A stretch of 12,562 bases of DNA from UBA12276 sp041476285 (GCA_041476285.1 JBGOTD010000015.1:1-12562); one strand, 5' to 3'; positions 1-8,210 are shown, counted from the stretch's first letter. A program made the numbers and translations. The notes: generated from the letters alone by a model not told the origin.

Positions 1-60
1 CTAGCCTATGCGCTGCATTTTTATTAATTATCACCCATATAATTCGCGAAAGATGATTTG

Positions 61-792
61 ATGCGTAATATACTAAACCATACAATAAAGACTTACTTTG
101 CCAACATATACCTTATACTTCTCTCGTCAATCTCATTCATCATAGCATTCCTCATACCTATTTTCGCATCATTTCCCACGTACAACGACATGGGGAGCGT
201 GCTGCTCAGGACCGCAAGCATATACCTCAACCTCAATCCCTTCAATACTGCGATAATAGTGATATCAACTCTCTTCTCGCTGCTCTTCCTGAGCTTTGCG
301 ACTGTCGCCATAAACATAGTGGTAAAGCACAGCAGGACCCAGACGAAGATAAAGAGCGAGGTCATAAGGGGCCTTGAGAAATACACGACCAATGTCTTCG
401 TGGTGCTCCTTTTCGCAACTGTGGTAATAATACTTGCAAACGTGCTCAGCTTCAAAAGCGGCTATTCCGGCATAATAACAGCATTGGTCGCGCTTGTCAT
501 AACACCATTCGTATTCTATGCTCCTGCATCTATTGTCATAGATGACAACAAGGTCTCAAGGGCAATGAAGGCAAGCTTCAAATTCTTCACAAAGAGATTT
601 GACTACTTCCTTGTCTGGCTCCTGATAGGGATAGTTGTAATAACAATATTGGACATAATTTTCATAGCGGTTGCCGGAACGGCAGGCTCACGATACGCAA
701 TGCTCATATTCGGCTCGCTTTTCATACTTCCATTCCTGGTGCTTCTGCAGGGCGAACTTTATATCAGCAGGTTCAAGCTGCTCAAGGGTTAG
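61..792 (+). CDS. Six-helix integral membrane protein of unknown function
   Basis: The 243-residue product is almost entirely membrane-embedded, with about six hydrophobic segments: residues 14-36, 60-87, 108-130, 135-157, 181-206 and 212-234. A basic loop after helix 2 (KHSRTQTKIKSE) and a conserved-looking amphipathic stretch before helix 5 (DDNKVSRAMKASFKFFTKRF) lie between them. That Asp...Arg-Ala...Ser pattern before a late helix resembles the loosely defined YciC/DUF-type six-helix proteins common in archaea, but I cannot name a family or activity. The frame also opens with TTG at 58; I chose ATG 61 because it is the standard codon directly after it, with a weak GATGAT Shine-Dalgarno-like element just upstream. 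It lacks the Arg-GG-YP signature of the downstream cluster and is separated from it by a promoter, so membership in that system is not shown. Confidence 0.75.
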   Translation: MRNILNHTIKTYFANIYLILLSSISFIIAFLIPIFASFPTYNDMGSVLLRTASIYLNLNPFNTAIIVISTLFSLLFLSFATVAINIVVKHSRTQTKIKSEVIRGLEKYTTNVFVVLLFATVVIILANVLSFKSGYSGIITALVALVITPFVFYAPASIVIDDNKVSRAMKASFKFFTKRFDYFLVWLLIGIVVITILDIIFIAVAGTAGSRYAMLIFGSLFILPFLVLLQGELYISRFKLLKG

Positions 793-798
793 TGGAAT

Positions 799-810
799 AA
801 TATAAATAAT
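799..810 (+). promoter_or_regulatory. Archaeal TATA-like box of the membrane-protein operon
   Basis: The sequence AATATAAATAAT is centred about 26 nt before the A of the ATG at 831, with a purine-rich AGTGGAA just upstream where a BRE would sit. Archaeal transcription typically starts about 25-27 nt downstream of the TATA centre, so this places the start site at or next to the ATG and predicts a leaderless mRNA. No Shine-Dalgarno site precedes that ATG, which agrees. It is the best promoter candidate for the six-gene run. Confidence 0.6.
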
Positions 811-830
811 TTGGCTTATTATCACTAAAT

Positions 831-2144
831 ATGTCTTTTCGGCGCGGCGCACCAGTTTTCCTGCTTGCCATAATATTGCTTAACCTATTTGTTTTAAGCT
901 CCAACGCGCAGCAATCGATATCTACCATACCTTGCATACTTACAAGCTCATCCGTTACTGTGGGCACATGCATGGCAAGCGCAATACCGCTTAGCCTTAT
1001 CGGCATAGGAATCTCCCTTATCTTCATAGCGTTAATATACATGGTCGGAAATGTGATGGGCTACGGGAAGTTAAAGGACTTCTACAAACTTGAAGTCTGG
1101 GAAACTGTAAAAAGCATGATAGTAATTGTATTGATATTCTCGTCACTTGTGATCGCGAGCGGCCTTGCCGTCTCATTTGCCGGCACATCACCACAGCTTT
1201 CCGGAAACACGGTTCCGACTATAAGCAACTCAATAACAAACAACCTTGCAAGCCTGTACACCACTGCGGATAGTAGCTACCTTTCTCCCCAATTGCAAAG
1301 TGCACAGACGACATTCGGCGCCCTTATGGGTTTATCCGTCGGCTCCGACCTGATAAAATCCTTAGTGCTTGAGGTATGGCTTCCAGTGCCCATACCATCC
1401 CAGGCCGGCATAATTGGCGCAGTCCAGTTCGGCGCACAATCATCTCTCTTGGTAAGCAACTACATAACTGAATTATACGGTGGTCCTTCCCTATCTGTAG
1501 CAGCCTTCGCCACCGATGCCGTGCTGGTAGTCATGCTGATACTACAGGTGCAACATGATCTTTTATATACGATAGCCGCGCTCGGCTTAGGCGTCCTTAT
1601 ACCTGTCGGGGTAATAATGCGCGCACTGCCATTCACAAGGGGCGTGGGCGGCACACTCATAGCGATGGGAATAGGAATCTCAATAATATATCCTGCAATT
1701 TTGGTGGGATTCAATCTGCCTGTATCAAACTATATATTTACAATGAGCTCCTCTGTTGCAGTCAGGGGCGGCTGTGGAATCTTGCCGTCGCTCATATGTT
1801 CCATAATCAACAGTGGCATAAATTTAGCGACCACAGTGCCGGGACTTGCGACAGGCACTGTTCCGCTCGCAATCGCCTTTGGCGCTAATTCACCGACGTT
1901 ATCCGGGGCTACGCTTTCAGGTTCCGGTTTCTGGACTGGCGCCCTGGGCGCATTTGGCATTGTAGGAAAAGTCGGCATATTCCCATCATTGAATTTTGTT
2001 ATAGATAATTCTCTAAATCAATTGCTGCAGTTCCTGCTATTCATAATCGATATCGTCATGGGAGTTGCTCTATCACAGGGCATAGCGCGCCTGTTGGGCG
2101 GAGACATAGCATTGGGAGTAGGAAAGAGGTTCAAGCTTGCATAA
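831..2144 (+). CDS. VirB6/CedA-like polytopic membrane protein, paralogue 1
   Basis: This 437-residue protein probably forms part of a membrane translocation channel. A Sec signal peptide is visible (basic SFRR, hydrophobic residues 9-24, likely cleavage after Ala26 in SSNA-QQ). After a short outer segment come a membrane helix (51-76), a cytoplasmic loop with KLKDFYKLEVWE (80-91), a second helix (93-116), a polar extracytoplasmic region (about 117-165), and a hydrophobic core. The core holds the cluster signature: Arg264, FTR 268-270, GG 273-274 and Tyr-Pro 287-288. The C-terminus has a helix (395-418) followed by ARLLGGD. VirB6/TrbL and CedA proteins are multi-pass with a similarly central core; the assignment is by architecture and context, not by a database match. 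The gene is first in the operon, leaderless, and ends 8 bp before the next start. Confidence 0.6.
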   Translation: MSFRRGAPVFLLAIILLNLFVLSSNAQQSISTIPCILTSSSVTVGTCMASAIPLSLIGIGISLIFIALIYMVGNVMGYGKLKDFYKLEVWETVKSMIVIVLIFSSLVIASGLAVSFAGTSPQLSGNTVPTISNSITNNLASLYTTADSSYLSPQLQSAQTTFGALMGLSVGSDLIKSLVLEVWLPVPIPSQAGIIGAVQFGAQSSLLVSNYITELYGGPSLSVAAFATDAVLVVMLILQVQHDLLYTIAALGLGVLIPVGVIMRALPFTRGVGGTLIAMGIGISIIYPAILVGFNLPVSNYIFTMSSSVAVRGGCGILPSLICSIINSGINLATTVPGLATGTVPLAIAFGANSPTLSGATLSGSGFWTGALGAFGIVGKVGIFPSLNFVIDNSLNQLLQFLLFIIDIVMGVALSQGIARLLGGDIALGVGKRFKLA

Positions 2145-2152
2145 GTGTTTTT

Positions 2153-3310
2153 ATGGTCAATACCTGTCTTTTGTACGGAACAATGAACTGGGTAAACATA
2201 AACATACTGGTCATAATGATAAGCTTCACGGTAGTTGCCATCCTGTTCGCGCTTAGCAACACCTTTCCGGAAGCGACAAGGGAGAAGCTGAAGCAGGCCG
2301 CAACCTCCGAGCTTTCGCAGGCATTCATAAGCGTGATCATAATACTGGTGCTTGCCGCATTTGCCACTACCGCATGCAGCATGTCATCGACCATAAGCAA
2401 GTCGCTGACCGGACAAACCCTTGACCCCTTCCAGTATTCGGAATATTATGTTGGGAACCTGAGCACAAACACAGGTCTGAATCTACTGACAAATCTATAT
2501 TCCATTTCAGTCTCATACGCGATTGAGGCGCAGGTGCTTCAATCTTTAGGTTCGCTGCTAAATACTGCCTTCTCCAGTGCTGCTAGTGTGCTCGGTGCAG
2601 CATTTGGCGCCGCGTCAAAAGTAGTAACTATAGGAATAGCGCCGGCTATAAGCAGCTTAAGCTCGCTTTTCAACCTTCTGAGCGGCCTTTATCTAGACGT
2701 AATAGCACCTCTCGTAACAATAGTTATCGGGCTATTATTCATACAATTTCTTGCACTCCCACTTCTGCAATACACCGCATTTACGATTGTGCTGCCAATA
2801 GCGATAGCCATGCGCTCCCTCGCATTTCTTGGCACACCGCTGAGATCCGCATCAAACACTATTCTTGCAATGGCCATAGCGGGTTACATAGTATACCCGA
2901 TGATGGTTGCATTCAACGGCTACATAGTAGCATGGACATTCTCTTCGTCAAATCCATCATACCAGTATATAGGATCAACGTATGTGGTTCCAAACATACC
3001 TGTAAGTGCCTATTTCAGTGCGGGACTTCCTTCATATACTGGATTCTTTGGATCAATATTCAAGTCGTTATTCCAGAGCAATCTGTTCATTCCGTTGCTG
3101 ACTAGCTCGTTCGGTTCCACAGGCCTGATAACCCCGTTCAACATCGTTTCCCAGGCTCAACTCATAATCAATCAAACCGCACAATTCCTTTTTGAAGGGG
3201 TTGTGCTTTTCGTTATGGACATTGCAGTTACCCTCGGATTTGCGATAGGGCTTTCAAGGGCTCTTAACAGCGGTATCGAGGGTGCAGGGTCATTCTGGGG
3301 TGGACTATGA
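2153..3310 (+). CDS. VirB6/CedA-like polytopic membrane protein, paralogue 2 (divergent)
   Basis: The 385-residue membrane protein has no clear signal peptide. The first helix spans about 17-35, followed by a charged cytoplasmic segment with EKLKQAATSELSQ (44-56), which matches the Lys...Glu element of its neighbours, and then helix 2 (57-74). The core contains Arg221 and Tyr-Pro 248-249, but the FTR and GG residues found in the other five are replaced (FLGTPLRSAS) and the Arg-to-Pro distance is 29 residues instead of 25. The C-terminal helix (345-367) ends in GLSRALNSG, similar to the other paralogues. Start choice is open: ATG 2153 gives the longest frame, while ATG 2183 (residue 11) would leave the first helix closer to the terminus; neither has a strong Shine-Dalgarno site. 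The stop overlaps the next start in an ATGA arrangement, which suggests translational coupling. Confidence 0.6.
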   Translation: MVNTCLLYGTMNWVNINILVIMISFTVVAILFALSNTFPEATREKLKQAATSELSQAFISVIIILVLAAFATTACSMSSTISKSLTGQTLDPFQYSEYYVGNLSTNTGLNLLTNLYSISVSYAIEAQVLQSLGSLLNTAFSSAASVLGAAFGAASKVVTIGIAPAISSLSSLFNLLSGLYLDVIAPLVTIVIGLLFIQFLALPLLQYTAFTIVLPIAIAMRSLAFLGTPLRSASNTILAMAIAGYIVYPMMVAFNGYIVAWTFSSSNPSYQYIGSTYVVPNIPVSAYFSAGLPSYTGFFGSIFKSLFQSNLFIPLLTSSFGSTGLITPFNIVSQAQLIINQTAQFLFEGVVLFVMDIAVTLGFAIGLSRALNSGIEGAGSFWGGL

Positions 3311-4884
3311 TGTTGCCGTTTATCTTGAGTATTAAGTTACTGCTTGCCGCTGCAACTACCGGACTTCCCAACGCACAGTCGACATTGATGCCTCTTGTAA
3401 TAATAGCGCTAATGCTTGATCTGCTGATAGTTTCTGTTTGGTATTTCTTGGGCTCGGTTCTCAACAATAACAAAATAAAAGGCGCCGCACGCGGAGAACT
3501 TAATCAACTGATAGGCACGGTGATACTTGTAGGCATTTTGATAGGCTCGCTGACAATGATATCATCTATATTTTACTCCGCGATGAGTACAAGCAAACTT
3601 ATGAACCCGACTGCAATAAGCACACTGTGCAAAAATATATCAACAACATCACAGCTTGATATATTGGGGAACACCAATTCACTTCTTACTGGTGCAAAAT
3701 CAAGTACAGGATCATTTCCGGGAATTTGCAGCCTTGTGAATGTCAGCGCCGGGTCTACTCTTACTAACAAGCTGAACTATCCGCTTGCGGCAACTAGCGT
3801 ATTAATTGCAAATCTTACAAACCAGACTGTTGCAAACCTGAATTCCACATTCACAATGGATGCATGGTTGGGTTTCCTATCACAACTGAAGCCCACAATA
3901 GGCATCTGCATAGACAAGCCGCCAGCCGCAGAGGGATGCCTGATACCAAATCCCATAGACCAGCCAAGGTTTGACCTGCAACTTGCATTCGCACCCTATG
4001 CGGGCTACGACATACTGGTAAACAACCTTTCTATAATCGGGTCTTTGCTCAATCTGTCTGTCGAGTCATTTATGATACAGCTGTTCCTCATAGCGATATT
4101 CATATACACGTGGCCATGGATCCTGTTCGGCGGTCTGGTGCTGCGAAGTACAATGTTCACAAGGAGCCTTGGAGGCTTGCTCATAGCTGTGGCCATTTCA
4201 GGCCTATTTATATATCCTGTCGTATTTTCAATCGAATACCTGTCTCTTGGCAACGGACTATCAACGACGCCGACATCCGCAAACCCTGGCGGTTTCAATT
4301 CCACATATGGATTCAATGTCATAACTCCACTTCCTGCAACGCCTTCAGGAGAGTGGCCGAATGCTGGCAATACAATCGCGGGCAATTACGTCCTCAATTT
4401 CTTCGTGGAGCCGAACATAAAGGCGATATCCTGGGCATACAGTTGCTGGCCTAATGAATTCGGTTACGCATTTACTGCTAAATTTTTGGCAATCGAGGGC
4501 ATTATAGCCACATCCCTGCTCCAGCCCGTATATGGACTAACGACAATATTTTTGGCAGGCACAACGAACAGCGCGCTTCTGATAGGTGAAGTCAAAGACA
4601 TAGCACAGCTGCTTGTGCCGCTCACAAGCATCATATCCGCAATTAAATATCTTACCCAATTCGCGATAAGCAGCACGACCCCCGCATTCAACTTGATCGT
4701 ATACTGTTCGCCAACAAATGCGTTAAAGACGTTCTTCGCAATTCTAGACGCATATGGTATCATAGGGCTGATATCCTATCTTATACCTTTAATGAATGTG
4801 GTGATAACCATAAGCTCCATAAAAGGACTTTCAGAACTGTTCGGCGGTGACACAAGCCTTTCCGGCATTGGAAAATTAGTATAG
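3307..4884 (+). CDS. VirB6/CedA-like polytopic membrane protein, paralogue 3 (largest)
   Basis: At 525 residues this is the longest of the six. The N-terminus may be a signal peptide (hydrophobic 3-18, possible cleavage near PNAQ 21-24), followed by a helix (27-50), the basic loop NNNKIKGAARGELNQ (53-67) and helix 2 (69-92). A long polar region (about 93-250) follows and carries Cys108, Cys141, Cys201 and Cys211, which are candidates for disulfides if it faces outside. The core has Arg280, FTR 284-286, GG 289-290 and Tyr-Pro 303-304, exactly 25 residues from Arg to Pro. A second polar insertion (about 312-395) has no counterpart of this size in the shorter paralogues. The C-terminus, GLSELFGGDTSLSG (507-520), closely resembles that of paralogue 1 (GGD...). 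It overlaps the preceding gene by 4 bp. Confidence 0.6.
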   Translation: MMLPFILSIKLLLAAATTGLPNAQSTLMPLVIIALMLDLLIVSVWYFLGSVLNNNKIKGAARGELNQLIGTVILVGILIGSLTMISSIFYSAMSTSKLMNPTAISTLCKNISTTSQLDILGNTNSLLTGAKSSTGSFPGICSLVNVSAGSTLTNKLNYPLAATSVLIANLTNQTVANLNSTFTMDAWLGFLSQLKPTIGICIDKPPAAEGCLIPNPIDQPRFDLQLAFAPYAGYDILVNNLSIIGSLLNLSVESFMIQLFLIAIFIYTWPWILFGGLVLRSTMFTRSLGGLLIAVAISGLFIYPVVFSIEYLSLGNGLSTTPTSANPGGFNSTYGFNVITPLPATPSGEWPNAGNTIAGNYVLNFFVEPNIKAISWAYSCWPNEFGYAFTAKFLAIEGIIATSLLQPVYGLTTIFLAGTTNSALLIGEVKDIAQLLVPLTSIISAIKYLTQFAISSTTPAFNLIVYCSPTNALKTFFAILDAYGIIGLISYLIPLMNVVITISSIKGLSELFGGDTSLSGIGKLV

Positions 4885-4892
4885 GTGCATGA

Positions 4893-6062
4893 ATGAAGTT
4901 TTGTTTTAGATTTAGGCTTTTCAAGCCATTGCTGCTAGTTGTTACAATGCTTCTTATGGTTGCAAGTGCAAATGCGGCCTCATTTTCATCCTCATTATGC
5001 GGCGGCACGGGCGCCGCTGGCTCAGGCGGAATAATACCTTACAATAGCATTCTATCGGGGCAGGGCACCGGCGAGCAGAGCGTGCTCAATGTATCAATGC
5101 TCATAATGCTTACAATGCTTCTGATAGTGGGCTTGCTATTCATGCTGAGCTACGTAACAGGGCTCAATGTTTTGCGTGGCCTCGCAAAACAGGAGATAGG
5201 GGAGATAATAGTCACTGTAATAGTGGTCTTGATATTCTTAGGCGGATTCAATCTTGTAGCTGCGGGCACGAACTCGACAAATGTGTTTCATGCCGCAGGC
5301 ACAAGCTTCGGCCGCCAGACCTATATCGATGACTGCACATATCTCTCAAATGCCTCATTGAGGCTTCTGATTCCGATGCTGGACATTAATATCATAAAAT
5401 ACTTCATGGATACTGCAGAATCATTAAAGTTATCACTCACCCCTGCCTATTTCGGGGTAGTCATATCCCCGCTGCAGGGTTTTGATCTCTTTGATGCGGT
5501 TATAGGGATACTTGTGAGCATAAGCGGATCGCTAGTGATATTTATATTAGCCACGCTCGTAGTACTTGGGTTCATATTTGGTCTCTTCCCCCTGTTCCTG
5601 TATGCCGGCATAATATTAAGGACAATACCATGGACAAGGGCTGCAGGCGGAGCATTCATGGGACTGTTCATAGGCTTTTACATAATATTCCCGCTGCTTC
5701 TGCACGTAATGCTCGGCGGTTACATCTCAACAATTTCAACAGCAGCGATAAATGCAAACCCAACCGTACTTCAGGCATATATGTCAGGAATAGTGTCAGG
5801 GGCAGCTTCCGGAGGCACGGTTTTGCTTGGAAATTCGGTAAGTTTTCTTACGACTCTGGGCACGCTGTTCTTTGGAACTGCTGCCGGAGGTTCATTCGGG
5901 CTAGTAAACGGCTACATATTTTTTGTGATAGAACCTGCCTCATTCACGATGTTTGCTATAGTGATATCATTTATAATATCATTTGATTTTGCAGAAATAG
6001 CGGGCCACTTCCTTGGTGCTCCAAGCCTGAGTTCAGAGTTAATATTCAGCAAGGTAATATAG
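4893..6062 (+). CDS. VirB6/CedA-like polytopic membrane protein, paralogue 4
   Basis: The 389-residue product begins with a strong Sec signal peptide: basic KFCFRFRLFK, hydrophobic 12-24, and an AxA-type cleavage site SANA-AS after Ala28. A short Gly/Ser-rich outer segment with Cys36 follows, then a helix (66-87), the loop LNVLRGLAKQEIGE (91-104) and helix 2 (105-125). Cys148 lies in the next polar region and could pair with Cys36. The core shows Arg243, WTR 247-249, GG 252-253 and Phe-Pro 266-267, with the 25-residue spacing kept. The C-terminal helix (350-372) ends in a GHFLGAPS segment comparable to the LLGGD/LFGGD of paralogues 1 and 3. A GGTG Shine-Dalgarno-like site at 4884-4887, overlapping the upstream stop codon, lies 5 nt before ATG 4893 and supports this start. 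Confidence 0.6.
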   Translation: MKFCFRFRLFKPLLLVVTMLLMVASANAASFSSSLCGGTGAAGSGGIIPYNSILSGQGTGEQSVLNVSMLIMLTMLLIVGLLFMLSYVTGLNVLRGLAKQEIGEIIVTVIVVLIFLGGFNLVAAGTNSTNVFHAAGTSFGRQTYIDDCTYLSNASLRLLIPMLDINIIKYFMDTAESLKLSLTPAYFGVVISPLQGFDLFDAVIGILVSISGSLVIFILATLVVLGFIFGLFPLFLYAGIILRTIPWTRAAGGAFMGLFIGFYIIFPLLLHVMLGGYISTISTAAINANPTVLQAYMSGIVSGAASGGTVLLGNSVSFLTTLGTLFFGTAAGGSFGLVNGYIFFVIEPASFTMFAIVISFIISFDFAEIAGHFLGAPSLSSELIFSKVI

Positions 6063-6072
6063 GTATGGTGTA

Positions 6073-7098
6073 ATGCAAACGGTAATAAATATGGCGTACC
6101 AGCATTCAAGCCTATTGGCCGCTCTGCCCATAACGCCAACATCATGGATACCCACTGCAACTGTTAGCGTAGCTACGGTGCTGGTAGTCGCCGCACTTGT
6201 CTATGCTCTGTCAAGCCTGATAAGGAGCGAGAATGCAAAGGTATGGTCAAGATTCCAGATATACGAGGCATTTTTGTCAATCGTGCTGATCTTGGCATTC
6301 GGTTCTATATCCTATCTTTTCTTCCTCAGCCCGCAAACGGTTTTCAGCAAGCTGAATCTTGTGCCTGCCCCCTGTACGTCTGCAACGCAGCTCTATACTC
6401 TTGCAGCCTGCGATATAGGATTGTTCAACAATGCATCCTTCTCATTTGCAAGATATGCCCTATACACGACATATCTGGTATCACTTATAACGGGCCTTAG
6501 TCCTGATATAAAGATAGATCCGATACCTGCCACGCCATCTATAAGTATAGAGATCAAACCGCCATCGATATTCCCCTCTGGTACCAGCAATCTCGTGGGT
6601 CTCCTCTACACTACAATACTTTTTACTCTGATATTTAATCAATTACAGCTCATAATCTTAGCGGGATCTGTGCTCTTCCTCTCGTTCTTCCTTACGATAG
6701 GCCTTGTGGCAAGGACGCTTGGATTCCTAAGGACTTTCGGGGGTGCAATGATAGCCTTCGGACTGGGGCTTGGTGTAGTCTATCCTTTGATTGTCAGCAT
6801 AACATACGGCTATATTGACGTAAGTGCCAATCTTGCATGCCTGCAAAGTACGTATTGTGCAGCTACCACAGTGGGTTCGGCGTTGTTCGGCCTAATGTTC
6901 AGCTCACAGACATATCTTAATGCCACGGTTCTGCCTGCAGCAATAGGAACCCTTTTCACGAATGTAGGCTACATAATCGCAGGGCTTACTATAATACCAG
7001 TACTAAACATAGCAATAGTAGATGCATTTATAATTGACTTCTCAAGCGCTATAGGCGAAAAAATGAGTTTCGGACAGCTCTTTTCAAACCTGATATAA
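6073..7098 (+). CDS. VirB6/CedA-like polytopic membrane protein, paralogue 5
   Basis: The 341-residue membrane protein is the shortest paralogue and has no recognisable signal peptide; the N-terminal ~25 residues are moderately hydrophobic with no basic n-region. Helix 1 (about 27-50) is followed by the loop RSENAKVWSRFQIYE (51-65), where Gln62 replaces the Glu of the other copies but Glu65 is kept, and helix 2 (66-85). The polar region contains Cys101 and Cys113 and a Pro/Ile-rich stretch (145-170). The core has Arg214, FLR 218-220, GG 223-224 and Tyr-Pro 237-238 at the standard 25-residue distance. Cys256 and Cys262 lie in the next loop. The C-terminus is FSSAIGEKMSFGQ (323-335). GGTG at 6067-6070 lies just before ATG 6073; an ATG at 6065 is closed at once by TAA. 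Confidence 0.6.
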   Translation: MQTVINMAYQHSSLLAALPITPTSWIPTATVSVATVLVVAALVYALSSLIRSENAKVWSRFQIYEAFLSIVLILAFGSISYLFFLSPQTVFSKLNLVPAPCTSATQLYTLAACDIGLFNNASFSFARYALYTTYLVSLITGLSPDIKIDPIPATPSISIEIKPPSIFPSGTSNLVGLLYTTILFTLIFNQLQLIILAGSVLFLSFFLTIGLVARTLGFLRTFGGAMIAFGLGLGVVYPLIVSITYGYIDVSANLACLQSTYCAATTVGSALFGLMFSSQTYLNATVLPAAIGTLFTNVGYIIAGLTIIPVLNIAIVDAFIIDFSSAIGEKMSFGQLFSNLI

Positions 7099-7109
7099 TG
7101 TGGTAAAGA

Positions 7110-8210
7110 ATGAAATCGATCTATAAAATCTTGATTCTTTTCTTGATTATGGCAGTTTCCGCTTTTCCGCTAGTCAAGGCAGTCGACTGTGGACTTGTAC
7201 CGACATCGCTTTCGACGCAAATTTCCAACAACGAACCATGGTATTGCCCGATAAATCAGCAGATATACTCTCAATGGGCCGCATATTTGCCTCTAACAAC
7301 AGCTGTAATTTTTCTTTCATTTGCCATAGCTGCGATAATATTCATATCCGGCATGGCGCTAAACAGCAACAGGATTAAAAATTTTGCGATCGGCGAATTC
7401 TATGAGGCGATTGCCACAACGTTCATAATTGCCGGGTTCCTGTATCTTTGCGCGATTGTCTTCGGAGTATGGCCAAGCGTATATGTTGGAAACATAAACC
7501 CCTACGCAACAGCATTTGACCTTATAACAAAGACAATAGGCACGGCAGAGCAGATGTACACCGTCCTATTCAACGTTTACCTCGCCCTGTCGTTCACAAT
7601 AAGCCCTGTCATAAGCCTTAGCATCGGTGGAGCGGCAAGCGCCGCACTTAATTTCCTGCAGGGCGTTCCACAGCTCTTTGTCAACTTATTGAAAATACCT
7701 GTAACTATATTCTTCCTGGATCCGGCTATAACGATAGCCAACTTCCTTACTGACGGGATTGCTGCGCTGTACGCCGAATATTACCTGATCGCATTCTTCT
7801 CCATAGCTGCAGTGCCGGTGTTCCTAATACCTGGGATCTTCTTCAGGGCGATATTCCCGACAAGGGCCCTGGGCGGAATACTTATAGCGCTTGCATTTGG
7901 GTTCTATCTAATAATGCCGTCGCTGTTTGCCGTGGCATATTACTTTACCACACCAACTGTCCAGAGGGACATGGGGCTGGCGACTCTTCAGGTAGCAAGG
8001 CTCGGATATGTCTCTAAGGATGCTGCATCACAATCAAGTCCGCTCGTAATGCAGCTAAACAACGTCAAGTCCTCTCTAAACGGATTCTGGCTGTTAATAT
8101 TCTTCTATCCCGCATTGATAATAGCGATAACATACACTGCAATAAGGGAGATAGCCAACTTTATAGGAAGGGTAACTCATGCATCTCTACAAATGAGGCA
8201 GTTCATATAG
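7110..8210 (+). CDS. VirB6/CedA-like polytopic membrane protein, paralogue 6
   Basis: The 366-residue protein starts with a Sec signal peptide (KSIYK, hydrophobic 7-20, likely cleavage after Ala24 in LVKA-VD). The short outer segment contains Cys27 and Cys46, a plausible disulfide. Helix 1 (60-82) is followed by LNSNRIKNFAIGEFYEA (84-100), matching the Lys...Glu element of the other copies, and helix 2 (101-120). The core carries Arg246, a PTR tripeptide 250-252, GG 255-256 and Met-Pro 269-270, with the 25-residue spacing. The C-terminal helix (325-345) is followed by REIANFIGRVTHASL, the positional equivalent of the Gly-containing tail of the other paralogues. This is the last gene of the six; the 48 bp to the next start is the first sizeable gap in the operon and may mark a transcription-unit boundary. 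Confidence 0.6.
   Translation: MKSIYKILILFLIMAVSAFPLVKAVDCGLVPTSLSTQISNNEPWYCPINQQIYSQWAAYLPLTTAVIFLSFAIAAIIFISGMALNSNRIKNFAIGEFYEAIATTFIIAGFLYLCAIVFGVWPSVYVGNINPYATAFDLITKTIGTAEQMYTVLFNVYLALSFTISPVISLSIGGAASAALNFLQGVPQLFVNLLKIPVTIFFLDPAITIANFLTDGIAALYAEYYLIAFFSIAAVPVFLIPGIFFRAIFPTRALGGILIALAFGFYLIMPSLFAVAYYFTTPTVQRDMGLATLQVARLGYVSKDAASQSSPLVMQLNNVKSSLNGFWLLIFFYPALIIAITYTAIREIANFIGRVTHASLQMRQFI

Noticed and set aside
1..60. Possible end of an upstream gene and its terminator (TAG at 2-4, T5 run at 18-22).
   Set aside because: Too little sequence to tell a stop codon from chance; nothing upstream can be translated. The AT-rich 18-32 segment could equally be the promoter of the first gene.
4110..4454. 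Same-strand alternative frame of 114 codons inside the 525-residue membrane protein gene.
   Set aside because: It is an out-of-frame shadow over the conserved core of a gene whose in-frame protein carries the Arg-GG-Pro signature; the alternative translation has no recognisable structure.
831..8210. Pentapeptide-like or low-complexity repeats from the abundant Ala/Ile/Leu/Ser codons in the membrane genes.
   Set aside because: The recurring GCAATAG/ATAATA words reflect codon bias in hydrophobic segments and do not form tandem or dispersed repeats of fixed length.
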